From assembly GCA_946479905.1 (NCBI GenBank), contig CAMLIA010000159.1, forward strand, positions 1 to 10,128: 10,128 nucleotides of DNA, in the 5' to 3' direction. Positions 1-9,581 of this stretch are shown in pieces; within the stretch, counting starts at the first letter, position 1; every line of letters begins with the position of its first letter. Position numbers and translations under genes: made by a program. The DNA is from an uncultured Frankiales bacterium (GTDB taxonomy: Bacteria > Actinomycetota > Actinomycetes > Mycobacteriales > SCTD01). The notes beneath the pieces are model-generated. The model saw only the letters and a program-made list of their open reading frames with translations, had not been told where the DNA came from and searched no databases.

Positions 1-645
1 GAGCCGATCAGCGCTCGCCTGATCGCCGACATGTTCAAGACGGCCGGCGCCGACCGGTTGATGAGCGTCGACCTGCACACCGCGCAGATCCAGGGCTTCT
101 TCGACGGGCCGGTGGACCACCTGTTCGCCCTGCCGTTGCTCGCGGACTACGTCGCGGGCAAGTACGACACCGCGAACATGACGATCGTCTCGCCGGACTC
201 CGGCCGGGTCAGGGTGTCGGAGCGGTGGTCGGACCGGATGGGCGGGTGCCCGCTGGCGTTCATCCACAAGACACGCGACCCGCTCGTCGCCAACCAGGTC
301 GTCGCCAACCGCGTCGTCGGTGACGTCGAGGGCCGGGTCTGCGTGCTCGTGGACGACATGATCGACACTGCCGGGACCATCACCAAGGCCGCCGACGTGC
401 TCTTCGACGCCGGTGCGGCGGACGTCATCGTCACCGCGACCCACGGTGTGCTGAGCGGGCCGGCCGTCGACCGGCTGAAGAACAGCAAGGTCACCGAGAC
501 GATCATCACGAACACGCTGCCGGTGCCGGAGGAGAACCGCTTCGACAAGCTGACCGTGCTCTCGATCGCGCCGCTGGTGGCCCGGGCGATCAGCGAGGTG
601 TTCGAGGACGGCTCGGTGACCAGCCTCTTCGACGGCGCCGCGTAG
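1..645 (+). CDS. prs: Ribose-phosphate pyrophosphokinase (PRPP synthetase), 5'-truncated by window edge
   Basis: Makes PRPP from ribose 5-phosphate and ATP in the cytosol, feeding purine, pyrimidine, histidine, tryptophan and NAD synthesis. The frame is open from base 1, so about the first 110 residues of a usual 315-330 lie outside; 214 residues are present. Visible family hallmarks: the DLHTAQIQGFF segment (bases 70-102), which holds the conserved active-site histidine; the HKTRD flexible-loop region with its conserved Lys and Arg (about 268-282); and the class I PRPP-binding signature VDDMIDTAGT (349-378). Internal ATGs such as the one at base 31 are not starts, because conserved residues (EPISARLIAD) precede it. 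Followed downstream by rplY and pth, the same order as the prs-ctc-pth cluster of Bacillus and related to the mycobacterial order, here interrupted by a c-di-GMP gene. Identification is secure. Confidence 0.97.
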   Translation, partial: EPISARLIADMFKTAGADRLMSVDLHTAQIQGFFDGPVDHLFALPLLADYVAGKYDTANMTIVSPDSGRVRVSERWSDRMGGCPLAFIHKTRDPLVANQVVANRVVGDVEGRVCVLVDDMIDTAGTITKAADVLFDAGAADVIVTATHGVLSGPAVDRLKNSKVTETIITNTLPVPEENRFDKLTVLSIAPLVARAISEVFEDGSVTSLFDGAA

Positions 646-655
646 CCTGCGGCTC

Positions 656-694
656 CACGGGGGCCCGTGCCGCTGTAGGCTGAGCGGCCTCAGC
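656..694 (+). terminator. Two tandem small hairpins after prs, possible weak terminator
   Basis: Two perfect inverted repeats lie 10 bases past the prs stop. CACGGG/CCCGTG occupies 656-661 and 664-669 (5-bp stem with a GGGC loop if folded). GCTGAG/CTCAGC occupies 679-684 and 689-694 around a CGGC loop. No T-run follows either one, which is common for actinobacterial terminators but makes the call weak. The second hairpin overlaps a possible -10 box (676-681), so the two readings partly compete. Confidence 0.3.
676..681 (+). promoter_or_regulatory. Possible -10 box upstream of the GGDEF-EAL gene
   Basis: TAGGCT fits the actinobacterial -10 pattern TANNNT. It would place a start near base 688 and give a leader of about 68 bases. 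The same TAG(G/A)CT word recurs before rplY, mfd and the lipoprotein gene. No TTGAC-like -35 is visible at 17-18 bases upstream, so this is tentative. Confidence 0.25.
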
Positions 695-755
695 GCGCTC
701 GGTCGACCTCGGCCCGTGCGTCCGTGCCGCCGACATCGCAGATGAGGCGGCCCCG

Positions 756-2729
756 ATGGCGCATCGCAACGGTCAGAGCGACCGGGACGACACCGACCTG
801 AGGGCGGCCGCACAGGCGTTCTTCGCCCTCATGACCTCGACGGCCGACGCACTGTCCACCGAGCTGCTGGACGGCACAGTTCTCACGTGGAACCGCGGCG
901 CGGAGAAGCTGTACGGGTACGTGGCCGCGGACATGGTCGGCAGCAACGCCCGCCTGCTCGACCCGGACGTGAGCGGCAGCGAGGTCGCAGCACTGCTGGC
1001 AGCCGTGGCCGCGGGCGAGACGGTGCAGGGACTGGAGACCCAGCGCCGGCGACGTGATGGCTCCCTGGTGGACGTCTCGCTGACGATCTCGCCGATCTAC
1101 GACGAGGACGGCGACGTGGTCTCCGCCTCCGTGATCGCGCGTGACGTCAGCGACCGCAAGCGCCTGGAGGCGCAGCTCCTCCGGCAGGTGACGCACGACG
1201 ACCTGACCGGCCTGCCGAACAGGGCCCTCCTCGAGGACCGGCTGGCCCGGGCGCTGGTCCGGGCGAAGCGGCTGGGCGGCCAGCTCGGCGTGCTCCTGGT
1301 CGACGTCGATCGGATGACCAGCGTCAACGCGGAGTACGGCTACCTCGTCGGCGACCTCGTGCTGGCCGAGCTCGCCGTCCGCCTCAGCAACGCGGTGGCG
1401 GAGGGGGACACCGTCGGTCGCATCGGCGGCGACGAGTTCGTCGTGGTCTGCGACGACACCCCGGCGGCGGACGTCCAGTCGCTCGCCGCCCGCATCGCTC
1501 AGGCGCTGGGTGCCCCGATCGAGGCCGAGGGCCAGCGGGTGATCGTGACGGTGAGCATCGGCATCGCTGTCGCGCCGCCCCTGAACCGGGACACGCTGCT
1601 CCGGTGCGCGCACGCCGCGATGATCGATGCGAAGGCGCGCGGGCGCGCCCGCTGGCACGCCTTCGACGCCGACTCGGAGCGCAGCTGGACCGAGCGGATC
1701 GCGCTGGGTCGTGAGCTGGGTGAGGCCCTGCTCCGCGACGCCCTGGAGGTGCACTACCAACCCGTCGTCGAGCTTGCGACCGGACGCTTGATGGGCCTGG
1801 AGGCACTGCTTCGCTGGTCGCACCCCACGCGGGGCTGGGTCCAGCCGGCCATGTTCGTGCCGCTCGCGGAGGAGACGGGCCTGATCGCAGCGCTCGACCC
1901 GTGGGTGCTCCAGCGTGCGTCTCGAGACGCAGCGGCTCTCCGGAGAGCCGGCGTGCTGCGACCGGATGCCCGGCTCGCCGTGAACCTGTCGGCGCGCAAC
2001 CTCAACGACAACGCCGCCCGCGACTGGGTTCCCCGGGCGGTGGCCGCCGGCGGGTTCCCCCTTGACGCCCTCGACCTGGAGGTGACGGAGACAGGGCTCC
2101 TGGCAGACGCCCAGGCCGCGGGCCAGGTGCTGAGCTGGCTCCGTGGCCAAGGCGTGGGGATCGCGCTCGACGACTTCGGTACCGGCTACTCGTCTCTGAC
2201 CTACCTGCGCAAGCTGCCTGTCACCACGATCAAGGTGGACAAGGAGTTCATCGGGCACATCAGCGACCGCAGTGACGACCGCGCGATCGTCGCGGCCGTG
2301 ATCGACCTCGGCAAGGCGGTGGGCCTGCGCACCATCGCGGAAGGGGTGGAGACGCCGGACCAGCTGGCCTTCCTGAACCGGCACGGGTGCGGAGCGGGCC
2401 AGGGCTACCTCTGGAGCCGCGCCCTGTCCCTCCCGGAGCTGGCGGCCCTGCTCCGTGGTCACCCTGGTTTCGTCGCCGCCACGCCGGTGGGAGCAGGCCC
2501 GACCCCACGACCTCGGGAGGCTCGCGCGACGGACCGGCACGCGATGCACCGGATCGTGGAGCTCCACCAGGAGGGGGCGTCGCTCACCACGATCGCCGCA
2601 GCCCTCAACACGGAGGGCCTGCAGAGCCCCTCAGGTCTGCGCTGGCACAGCAGCAGTGTCGCCCGCGTGATCGCGGACGTCGTGGACGACGTGAGGGCCG
2701 GGACCGTGGCCGCAGCCTCGACGACCTAG
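756..2729 (+). CDS. PAS-GGDEF-EAL cyclic-di-GMP signalling protein with C-terminal recombinase-type helix-turn-helix
   Basis: Predicted cytosolic enzyme that makes and/or breaks c-di-GMP; no membrane segment is visible. Order of domains: PAS at about 26-135 (DGTVLTWNRGAEKLYGY, ending in ARDVSDRKRLEAQL); GGDEF at about 145-303, with DVD 183-185, N191, D200 and GGDEF at 224-228 intact; EAL at about 315-568, with E349 (EAL), N410 (NLS), E442 (EVTE), DDFGTG 472-477, K493 (KVDK), E529 (EGVET) and Q549 all present. The allosteric I-site position (RxxD, five residues before GGDEF) reads AEGD at 215-218, so its arginine is missing. After a Pro/Ala-rich linker (572-592), residues 595-645 match the pattern of the helix-turn-helix found in serine recombinases: helix, EGASLTTIAAALNTEG, a short turn, then RWHSSSVARVI. 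That suggests DNA binding, which would be unusual in this enzyme class. The start is chosen because GAGG (744-747) lies 8 bases before ATG. It sits between prs and rplY. Enzyme family is certain; the net activity and the DNA-binding role are inferred. Confidence 0.93.
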   Translation: MAHRNGQSDRDDTDLRAAAQAFFALMTSTADALSTELLDGTVLTWNRGAEKLYGYVAADMVGSNARLLDPDVSGSEVAALLAAVAAGETVQGLETQRRRRDGSLVDVSLTISPIYDEDGDVVSASVIARDVSDRKRLEAQLLRQVTHDDLTGLPNRALLEDRLARALVRAKRLGGQLGVLLVDVDRMTSVNAEYGYLVGDLVLAELAVRLSNAVAEGDTVGRIGGDEFVVVCDDTPAADVQSLAARIAQALGAPIEAEGQRVIVTVSIGIAVAPPLNRDTLLRCAHAAMIDAKARGRARWHAFDADSERSWTERIALGRELGEALLRDALEVHYQPVVELATGRLMGLEALLRWSHPTRGWVQPAMFVPLAEETGLIAALDPWVLQRASRDAAALRRAGVLRPDARLAVNLSARNLNDNAARDWVPRAVAAGGFPLDALDLEVTETGLLADAQAAGQVLSWLRGQGVGIALDDFGTGYSSLTYLRKLPVTTIKVDKEFIGHISDRSDDRAIVAAVIDLGKAVGLRTIAEGVETPDQLAFLNRHGCGAGQGYLWSRALSLPELAALLRGHPGFVAATPVGAGPTPRPREARATDRHAMHRIVELHQEGASLTTIAAALNTEGLQSPSGLRWHSSSVARVIADVVDDVRAGTVAAASTT

Positions 2730-2748
2730 CTCCGCCCCGCCGTTCCGC

Positions 2749-2754
2749 TAGACT
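2749..2754 (+). promoter_or_regulatory. Possible -10 box of the rplY-pth operon
   Basis: TAGACT fits the actinobacterial -10 pattern and lies 20 bases after the stop of the upstream gene. It predicts a start near 2761 and a leader of about 48 bases ending in a strong GAGGAG ribosome site (2796-2801). No clear -35 is seen. An independent promoter makes sense for a ribosomal-protein gene placed behind a signalling gene. Confidence 0.4.
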
Positions 2755-2808
2755 TCTCCGCTGCGCCATCCGCGCCCCAAGCTTGCAGTCTTCTCGAGGA
2801 GTTCCGCC

Positions 2809-3480
2809 GTGTCCGAGGTCCGCATCGTCGCCGAGACCCGCACCGAGTTCGGCAAGGGCCCGGCCCGGCGCACCCGTCGTGCCGGCAAGGTGCCCGCCGT
2901 CCTCTACGGCCACGGGGACAAGCCGCGCCACCTCGCGCTGCCCGGCCACGAGCTGATGCTGGCGCTCAAGCACGACGCGAACGCGCTGCTCGCACTGCAG
3001 ACCGAGGACGGCGAGCAGCTCGCGCTGCCGAAGGTCGTCGTGCGCGACCCCATCCGCCGCACGCTCGAGCACGTCGACCTGGTGGCCGTCCGCCGGGGTG
3101 AGAAGGTCACCGTGGACGTCCCGCTGACGCTCGTCGGCGACGCCGCCCCGGACGTGCTCGTCGACCAGCAGAAGACCACCCTGTCCGTCGAGGCCGAGGC
3201 CACTCACCTGCCGACCGGCTTCGAGGTCAGCATCGCGGGCCTGAAGGTGGGCGGGACGATCCACGCCTCCGACGTGAAGCTGCCGGCCGGCACCACCCTC
3301 GCCGAGGACGGCGAGGTCGTGCTGGTGCAGGGCCTCGGTGCCCCCACGGCCGAGGCCATCGAGGCGGAGCTCGACGCCGCCGAGGCCGAGCTCGCGCCTG
3401 AGGAGCCGGTCGCCGACGAGGCCGCCGAGGCCGAGGGCGCCGAGGCGGCTGCCGACGAGGCGACCGCCTCCGAGGAGTAA
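2809..3480 (+). CDS. rplY: 50S ribosomal protein L25 / general stress protein Ctc (TL5 type)
   Basis: Binds 5S rRNA in the central protuberance of the large subunit; in Bacillus the homologue Ctc is stress-induced. The protein has 223 residues, typical of the two-domain CTC/TL5 form (about 180-220) rather than the short E. coli L25 (94). Residues 1-93 form the L25 beta-barrel domain (start EVRIVAETRTEFGKGPARR, KVPAVLYG at 27-34, and the DPIRRTLEHVDL end at 80-91). Residues 95-178 form the TL5 C-terminal beta domain (PTGFEVSIAGLKVGGTIHASD at about 144-164). From about residue 180 the tail is almost only Ala, Glu and Asp, a low-complexity acidic tail common in actinobacterial versions. The GTG start is supported by GAGGAG 7 bases upstream and by homology beginning at once. 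Followed by pth after 9 bases, the classic rplY-pth pair linking ribosome assembly and peptidyl-tRNA recycling. Confidence 0.96.
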   Translation: MSEVRIVAETRTEFGKGPARRTRRAGKVPAVLYGHGDKPRHLALPGHELMLALKHDANALLALQTEDGEQLALPKVVVRDPIRRTLEHVDLVAVRRGEKVTVDVPLTLVGDAAPDVLVDQQKTTLSVEAEATHLPTGFEVSIAGLKVGGTIHASDVKLPAGTTLAEDGEVVLVQGLGAPTAEAIEAELDAAEAELAPEEPVADEAAEAEGAEAAADEATASEE

Positions 3481-3489
3481 GACCCCCAG

Positions 3490-4071
3490 ATGGCGGACGA
3501 CCTCTGGTTGGTCGTCGGCCTCGGGAACCCGGGTCCGAGCTACGCCGGGCACCGGCACAACGTCGGGTTCATGGTCGTCGACCTGCTCGCGGAGCGGATG
3601 GGCGCCCGCTTCAAGGCGCACAAGGGCAGGGCCGACACGGTCGAGGGCCGGCTGTCCGGCAAGCGGGTCGTGCTGGCCAAGCCGAAGTGCTACATGAACG
3701 AGTCGGGCGGGCCGGTCGCGAGCCTGCGCGACTTCTTCAAGGTGCCGGTGGAGCGGATCGTGGTCGTCCACGACGAGCTCGACATCCCCTTCGGCACGCT
3801 GCGGCTCAAGGCCGGTGGCGGCGACAACGGCCACAACGGGCTGAAGTCGGTGACCAAGAGCCTGGGCAGCAAGGACTACCTCCGGGTGCGGTGGGGGATC
3901 GGCCGGCCCCCGGGGCGGCAGGACCCGGCGGACTTCGTGCTGAAGGACTTCAGCGGCACGGAGCGCAAGGACCTCGGGTTCCTCGTCGACAGGGCCGCCG
4001 ACGCGGTCGAGGCGCTCCTGGCCGGCACTCTCGAGTCCACGCAGAACACCTTCCACGTCGACCCGGCCTGA
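3490..4071 (+). CDS. pth: Peptidyl-tRNA hydrolase
   Basis: Cleaves the ester bond of peptidyl-tRNAs that drop off stalled ribosomes, freeing tRNA; essential in most bacteria. 193 residues, the normal length for bacterial Pth. The N-terminal signature [17 protein letters not shown] (10-26) contains the catalytic His23 and substrate-contacting Asn13. Asn70 (YMNESG), Asp95 (VHDELD), and Asn116 (in the [10 protein letters not shown] loop) correspond to the other known active-site residues of E. coli Pth (N68, D93, N114). The start ATG is 9 bases after the rplY stop, and a GGAG (3474-3477) at the end of rplY can serve as its ribosome site, so the two are probably co-transcribed and translationally coupled. 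Its stop codon is only 3 bases from that of the converging MarR gene. Nothing abnormal in the sequence. Confidence 0.97.
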   Translation: MADDLWLVVGLGNPGPSYAGHRHNVGFMVVDLLAERMGARFKAHKGRADTVEGRLSGKRVVLAKPKCYMNESGGPVASLRDFFKVPVERIVVVHDELDIPFGTLRLKAGGGDNGHNGLKSVTKSLGSKDYLRVRWGIGRPPGRQDPADFVLKDFSGTERKDLGFLVDRAADAVEALLAGTLESTQNTFHVDPA

Positions 4072-4074
4072 CGG

Positions 4075-4536
4075 TCACTCCTGCTCGGTCTCCGCGCGCC
4101 GGCGGGCGATGGCGGCCTCGAGCTGGGCGTTGAACCGGCTCAGCAGCCGGACGAACAGCTCGCGCTCCTGCTCGGGCCACTCCGCGAGCACCTCGTCCAG
4201 CACCTCGGTGCGCTGCCGCTTGGTGAGCTCGAACGCCTCGCGACCGGCGACGGTCGCGCTGACCAGGGCGGCGCGGGCGTCCTGCGGGTCGGTCTCGCGC
4301 TGCACGAACCCGGCGTCCTGCAGCGAGCGCACCTGCCGGCTCACCACGGACAGGTCGACCTCGAGCAGCTTCGCGAGCGTCGTGGGGCGGACCGGCCCCT
4401 CCTCGCAGATCCGCCAGAGCGCCTGGTAGGCCGGGCGGTCCAGCACCGTGAACCCCGACGGCCCGTGCAGCCGCACCGGCTTGGACAGCCGGCGGGCCAT
4501 CATGGCGAGCTGCAGCTCCAGCTCCTGGGTGGGCAC
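4075..4536 (-). CDS. MarR-family winged helix-turn-helix transcriptional regulator
   Basis: A 153-residue predicted dimeric DNA-binding regulator, normal MarR size. An N-terminal helix (about 3-22) would take part in dimerisation. The winged helix-turn-helix covers about 47-95: helix TTLAKLLEVD (52-61), recognition helix LSVVSRQVRSLQDAG (62-76), and a wing with the family's D-x-x-D-x-R pattern (D83, D86, R88). The C-terminal helices (about 96-150) complete the dimer interface. The ligand cannot be predicted. Start: the GTG at 4536 has no ribosome site, but a TACGCT -10 box ends exactly 6 bases before it, fitting leaderless transcription. The ATG at 4503 (residue 12) would cut into the dimerisation helix and is less likely. 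It diverges from a YbjQ gene across a perfect palindrome, so control of itself and of that gene is the natural inference. It converges on pth with a 3-base gap. Confidence 0.92.
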   Translation of the reverse strand: MPTQELELQLAMMARRLSKPVRLHGPSGFTVLDRPAYQALWRICEEGPVRPTTLAKLLEVDLSVVSRQVRSLQDAGFVQRETDPQDARAALVSATVAGREAFELTKRQRTEVLDEVLAEWPEQERELFVRLLSRFNAQLEAAIARRRAETEQE

Positions 4537-4542
4537 GGCGGA

Positions 4543-4548
4543 AGCGTA
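4543..4548 (-). promoter_or_regulatory. -10 box of a leaderless promoter for the MarR gene
   Basis: Read on the minus strand, TACGCT (TANNNT) is followed by exactly six bases and then the GTG start at 4536, so transcription would begin on the start codon. No Shine-Dalgarno sequence precedes that GTG, in agreement. Three of its bases lie within the left arm of the palindrome. No -35 is recognisable. Confidence 0.5.
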
Positions 4549-4565
4549 CGGCGGTTTCGCCGTAC
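4546..4565. promoter_or_regulatory. Perfect 20-bp palindrome, probable MarR operator
   Basis: Arms GTACGGCG (4546-4553) and CGCCGTAC (4558-4565) are exact reverse complements around a GTTT spacer. The element lies midway between the divergent MarR and YbjQ starts (9 bases from each start codon). Its size and symmetry suit a MarR dimer. A protein bound here would cover both -10 boxes, so repression of both genes is expected. The role is inferred from position and symmetry. Confidence 0.65.
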
Positions 4566-4568
4566 TTT
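4563..4568 (+). promoter_or_regulatory. -10 box of a leaderless promoter for the YbjQ gene
   Basis: TACTTT is a good actinobacterial -10 and is followed by six bases and the ATG at 4575, placing transcription start on the A of the start codon. There is no ribosome site upstream. It shares TAC with the right arm of the palindrome. No -35 is visible. Confidence 0.5.
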
Positions 4569-4574
4569 CTGCTC

Positions 4575-4910
4575 ATGATCCCGTCTCAGATGATCACGAC
4601 CACCTTCGACCTCCCCGGCTACCGCACGGTCTCCTGCCAGGGGGAGGTGATGGGCCTGACCGTCCGCTCCCGCAACGTCTTCTCCGTCTTCGGCTCGGGG
4701 CTGAAGTCGCTGTTCGGCGGGGAGCTGCGCGGCCAGACCCAGGCGCTCATCGACAGCCGGCGCCAGGTCATGGACCGGCTCGTCGGGGAGGCGGAGTCGC
4801 GAGGGGCCAACGCCGTGGTGGGGATGCGCTTCGACACCAGCGAGATCGGCAACGGGTGGACCGAGATCTGCGCCTACGGCACCGCGGTGACGGTCGTCCC
4901 GGCTGTCTGA
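4575..4910 (+). CDS. YbjQ/UPF0145 family protein (putative heavy-metal-binding domain)
   Basis: A small 111-residue cytosolic protein of the YbjQ (DUF74, UPF0145) family, whose members are usually 100-110 residues and form pentameric rings in solved structures. Physiological role is not established; 'heavy-metal-binding' in databases is a tentative label. Seen here: the N-terminal TTTFDLPGYRTVSCQGEVMG (8-27), the GGELRG segment (48-53), a central helix with regularly spaced Arg/Met (54-76), and the strongly conserved end GANAVVGMRFDTSEI (77-91) followed by EICAYGTAV (97-105). The ATG at 4575 is preferred to the in-frame ATG at 4590 because a -10 box sits six bases ahead of it, implying a leaderless mRNA. 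The divergent MarR gene and the shared palindrome suggest that its expression is inducible by whatever ligand the MarR protein senses. Family assignment is firm; function is open. Confidence 0.9.
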   Translation: MIPSQMITTTFDLPGYRTVSCQGEVMGLTVRSRNVFSVFGSGLKSLFGGELRGQTQALIDSRRQVMDRLVGEAESRGANAVVGMRFDTSEIGNGWTEICAYGTAVTVVPAV

Positions 4911-4919
4911 CGCGGACCG

Positions 4920-4925
4920 TAGGCT
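4920..4925 (+). promoter_or_regulatory. Possible -10 box upstream of mfd
   Basis: TAGGCT begins 10 bases after the YbjQ stop and would give a start near 4932 and a leader of about 55 bases. That leader is C-rich and holds a small CGGCC/GGCCG hairpin (4940-4952), then a GGAG ribosome site (4977-4980). No -35 is seen. If real, mfd can be expressed apart from the MarR-controlled gene upstream. Confidence 0.35.
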
Positions 4926-4986
4926 GGGTCCCGACCCCCCGGCCTCCGGCCGAGCGGGGCCTGTTCGCGTTGCCCTGGAGCCCCCC

Positions 4987-8511
<3,525 letters not shown>

Positions 8512-8516
8512 GCCCC

Positions 8517-9581
8517 GTGATCCGCACGCCTTCGCTGCTTCTCGCTGCCTCCGTCCTGTCCACGTTCGTCCTGACCGGCTGCGGCGACGGCACGGTCCGC
8601 ACCGGAGCTGCCGCCACCATCGGCGACGAGCGCATCACCACGTCGGTCCTCGACGGCTACGTCACCCGCGGTCTGAAGGACACCTCGGCGCAGCAGAAGG
8701 TCGGCACCGACAAGGCCGGGTACGAGCGGGACGCGCTCAGCCGGATCATCCAGCACGACCTGATCGCGGCCGCCGCGAAGAAGGCGGGCGTCACCGTCGA
8801 CGGGGCCGACGTGGACGCCTACGCGAGCAACCTCGACCAGCAGATCGTGCAGAGCGGCCAGGGGACCAGCCTGGAGGCCGCGGCCGCGGCCGCGGGGATC
8901 GCCAAGGCGGACCAGAAGCAGTTCTTCACCGACCTGGTCCTCAAGGAGGCGATCGCGGACAAGCTGACCGAGAGCATCCAGGTGCCGGACTCGGTGCTGC
9001 TGGACGGCTACCGGCAGAACATCGCGAACTACGACCGGGTGCACTCGGCGCACATCCTGGTCGCGAGCAAGCCGCTGGCCGACCGGATCCTCGCGCTCGT
9101 GAAGGCCGACCCCTCCTCGTTCGCCGCGCTCGCCGCGAAGTACTCCACCGACACGAGCAGCAAGACCACCGGCGGTGACCTCGGCTTCCAGGGCAGGGGT
9201 GCCCTGGTGAAGCAGTTCGAGGACGCGATCTTCGGCTCCAGGCCCGGCAGCTTCGTCGAGGCCCACACGCAGTTCGGCTACCACGTGATCCACGTCATCG
9301 AGCGCAAGACGACGACCTTCGCCGAGGCGAAGCGGGACCTGCGCCGCCAGCTGCTGCAGGACCAGCGCAACGCGGCGCTGCAGGGCTACCTGCAGAAGGT
9401 CGCCAAGGAGATCGGCGTGCACGTCAACCCGCGCTTCGGGGTCTGGGACGCGACGAACCAGAGCGTCGTCGCGGCCACGGACTGCCCGTCCACGTCGTTC
9501 ACCTCGCCCAGCCCGCGCCCGGGTGACGCGGCGGTGGCAACGCCGGCGCCGACGGACTCACCGACCCCCGCCTGCAAGTAG
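8517..9581 (+). CDS. SurA/PrsA-like lipoprotein, parvulin-type peptidyl-prolyl isomerase
   Basis: Predicted membrane-anchored folding factor acting outside the cytoplasmic membrane, helping secreted proteins fold by proline isomerisation. 354 residues. The N-terminus is a lipoprotein signal: R3, a hydrophobic stretch (7-19) and lipobox LTGC with Cys22 as the lipidated residue. Residues about 30-160 are a SurA_N-like helical chaperone domain, including an Ala6 run. The parvulin domain covers about 175-265: AHILV (H179), FAALAAKYSTD, GGDLGFQGRG (219-228) and FGYHVIHV with H256, all diagnostic. From about residue 318 the tail is Pro/Ser/Thr-rich and probably disordered. The GTG at 8517 is chosen because it starts the signal peptide; the GTG at 8460 would bury that signal. 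It lies 5 bases after mfd and overlaps mazG by one base. Which proteins it helps is unknown. Confidence 0.93.
   Translation: MIRTPSLLLAASVLSTFVLTGCGDGTVRTGAAATIGDERITTSVLDGYVTRGLKDTSAQQKVGTDKAGYERDALSRIIQHDLIAAAAKKAGVTVDGADVDAYASNLDQQIVQSGQGTSLEAAAAAAGIAKADQKQFFTDLVLKEAIADKLTESIQVPDSVLLDGYRQNIANYDRVHSAHILVASKPLADRILALVKADPSSFAALAAKYSTDTSSKTTGGDLGFQGRGALVKQFEDAIFGSRPGSFVEAHTQFGYHVIHVIERKTTTFAEAKRDLRRQLLQDQRNAALQGYLQKVAKEIGVHVNPRFGVWDATNQSVVAATDCPSTSFTSPSPRPGDAAVATPAPTDSPTPACK
8876..8893 (+). repeat. Three tandem GGCCGC hexamers within the lipoprotein gene
   Basis: Three exact head-to-tail hexamers encode most of an Ala6 run in the helical chaperone domain (about residues 121-126). Length change by slippage would keep the frame, altering only the number of alanines. 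Probably trivial in such GC-rich DNA. Confidence 0.6.

Noticed and set aside
690..2567. 625-codon open frame on the minus strand opposite the PAS-GGDEF-EAL gene
   Set aside because: The plus strand carries every conserved motif of three enzymatic or sensory domains; the antisense product has no recognisable fold and the composition of a shadow frame.
2538..2690. Remnant of a serine recombinase or integrated mobile element
   Set aside because: The motif is in frame with the EAL domain, there is no catalytic recombinase domain, and no attachment-site repeats or other mobile genes are visible in the window.
2726..2751. CTAGC...GCTAG inverted repeat around the end of the c-di-GMP gene, as a self-operator for its HTH
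   Set aside because: Only 5-base arms with a 16-base spacer, and one arm is simply the stop codon context; too weak to claim.
2605..4056. 483-codon minus-strand frame spanning rplY and pth
   Set aside because: It crosses two well-defined genes and their junction on the other strand; shadow of GC-biased codons.
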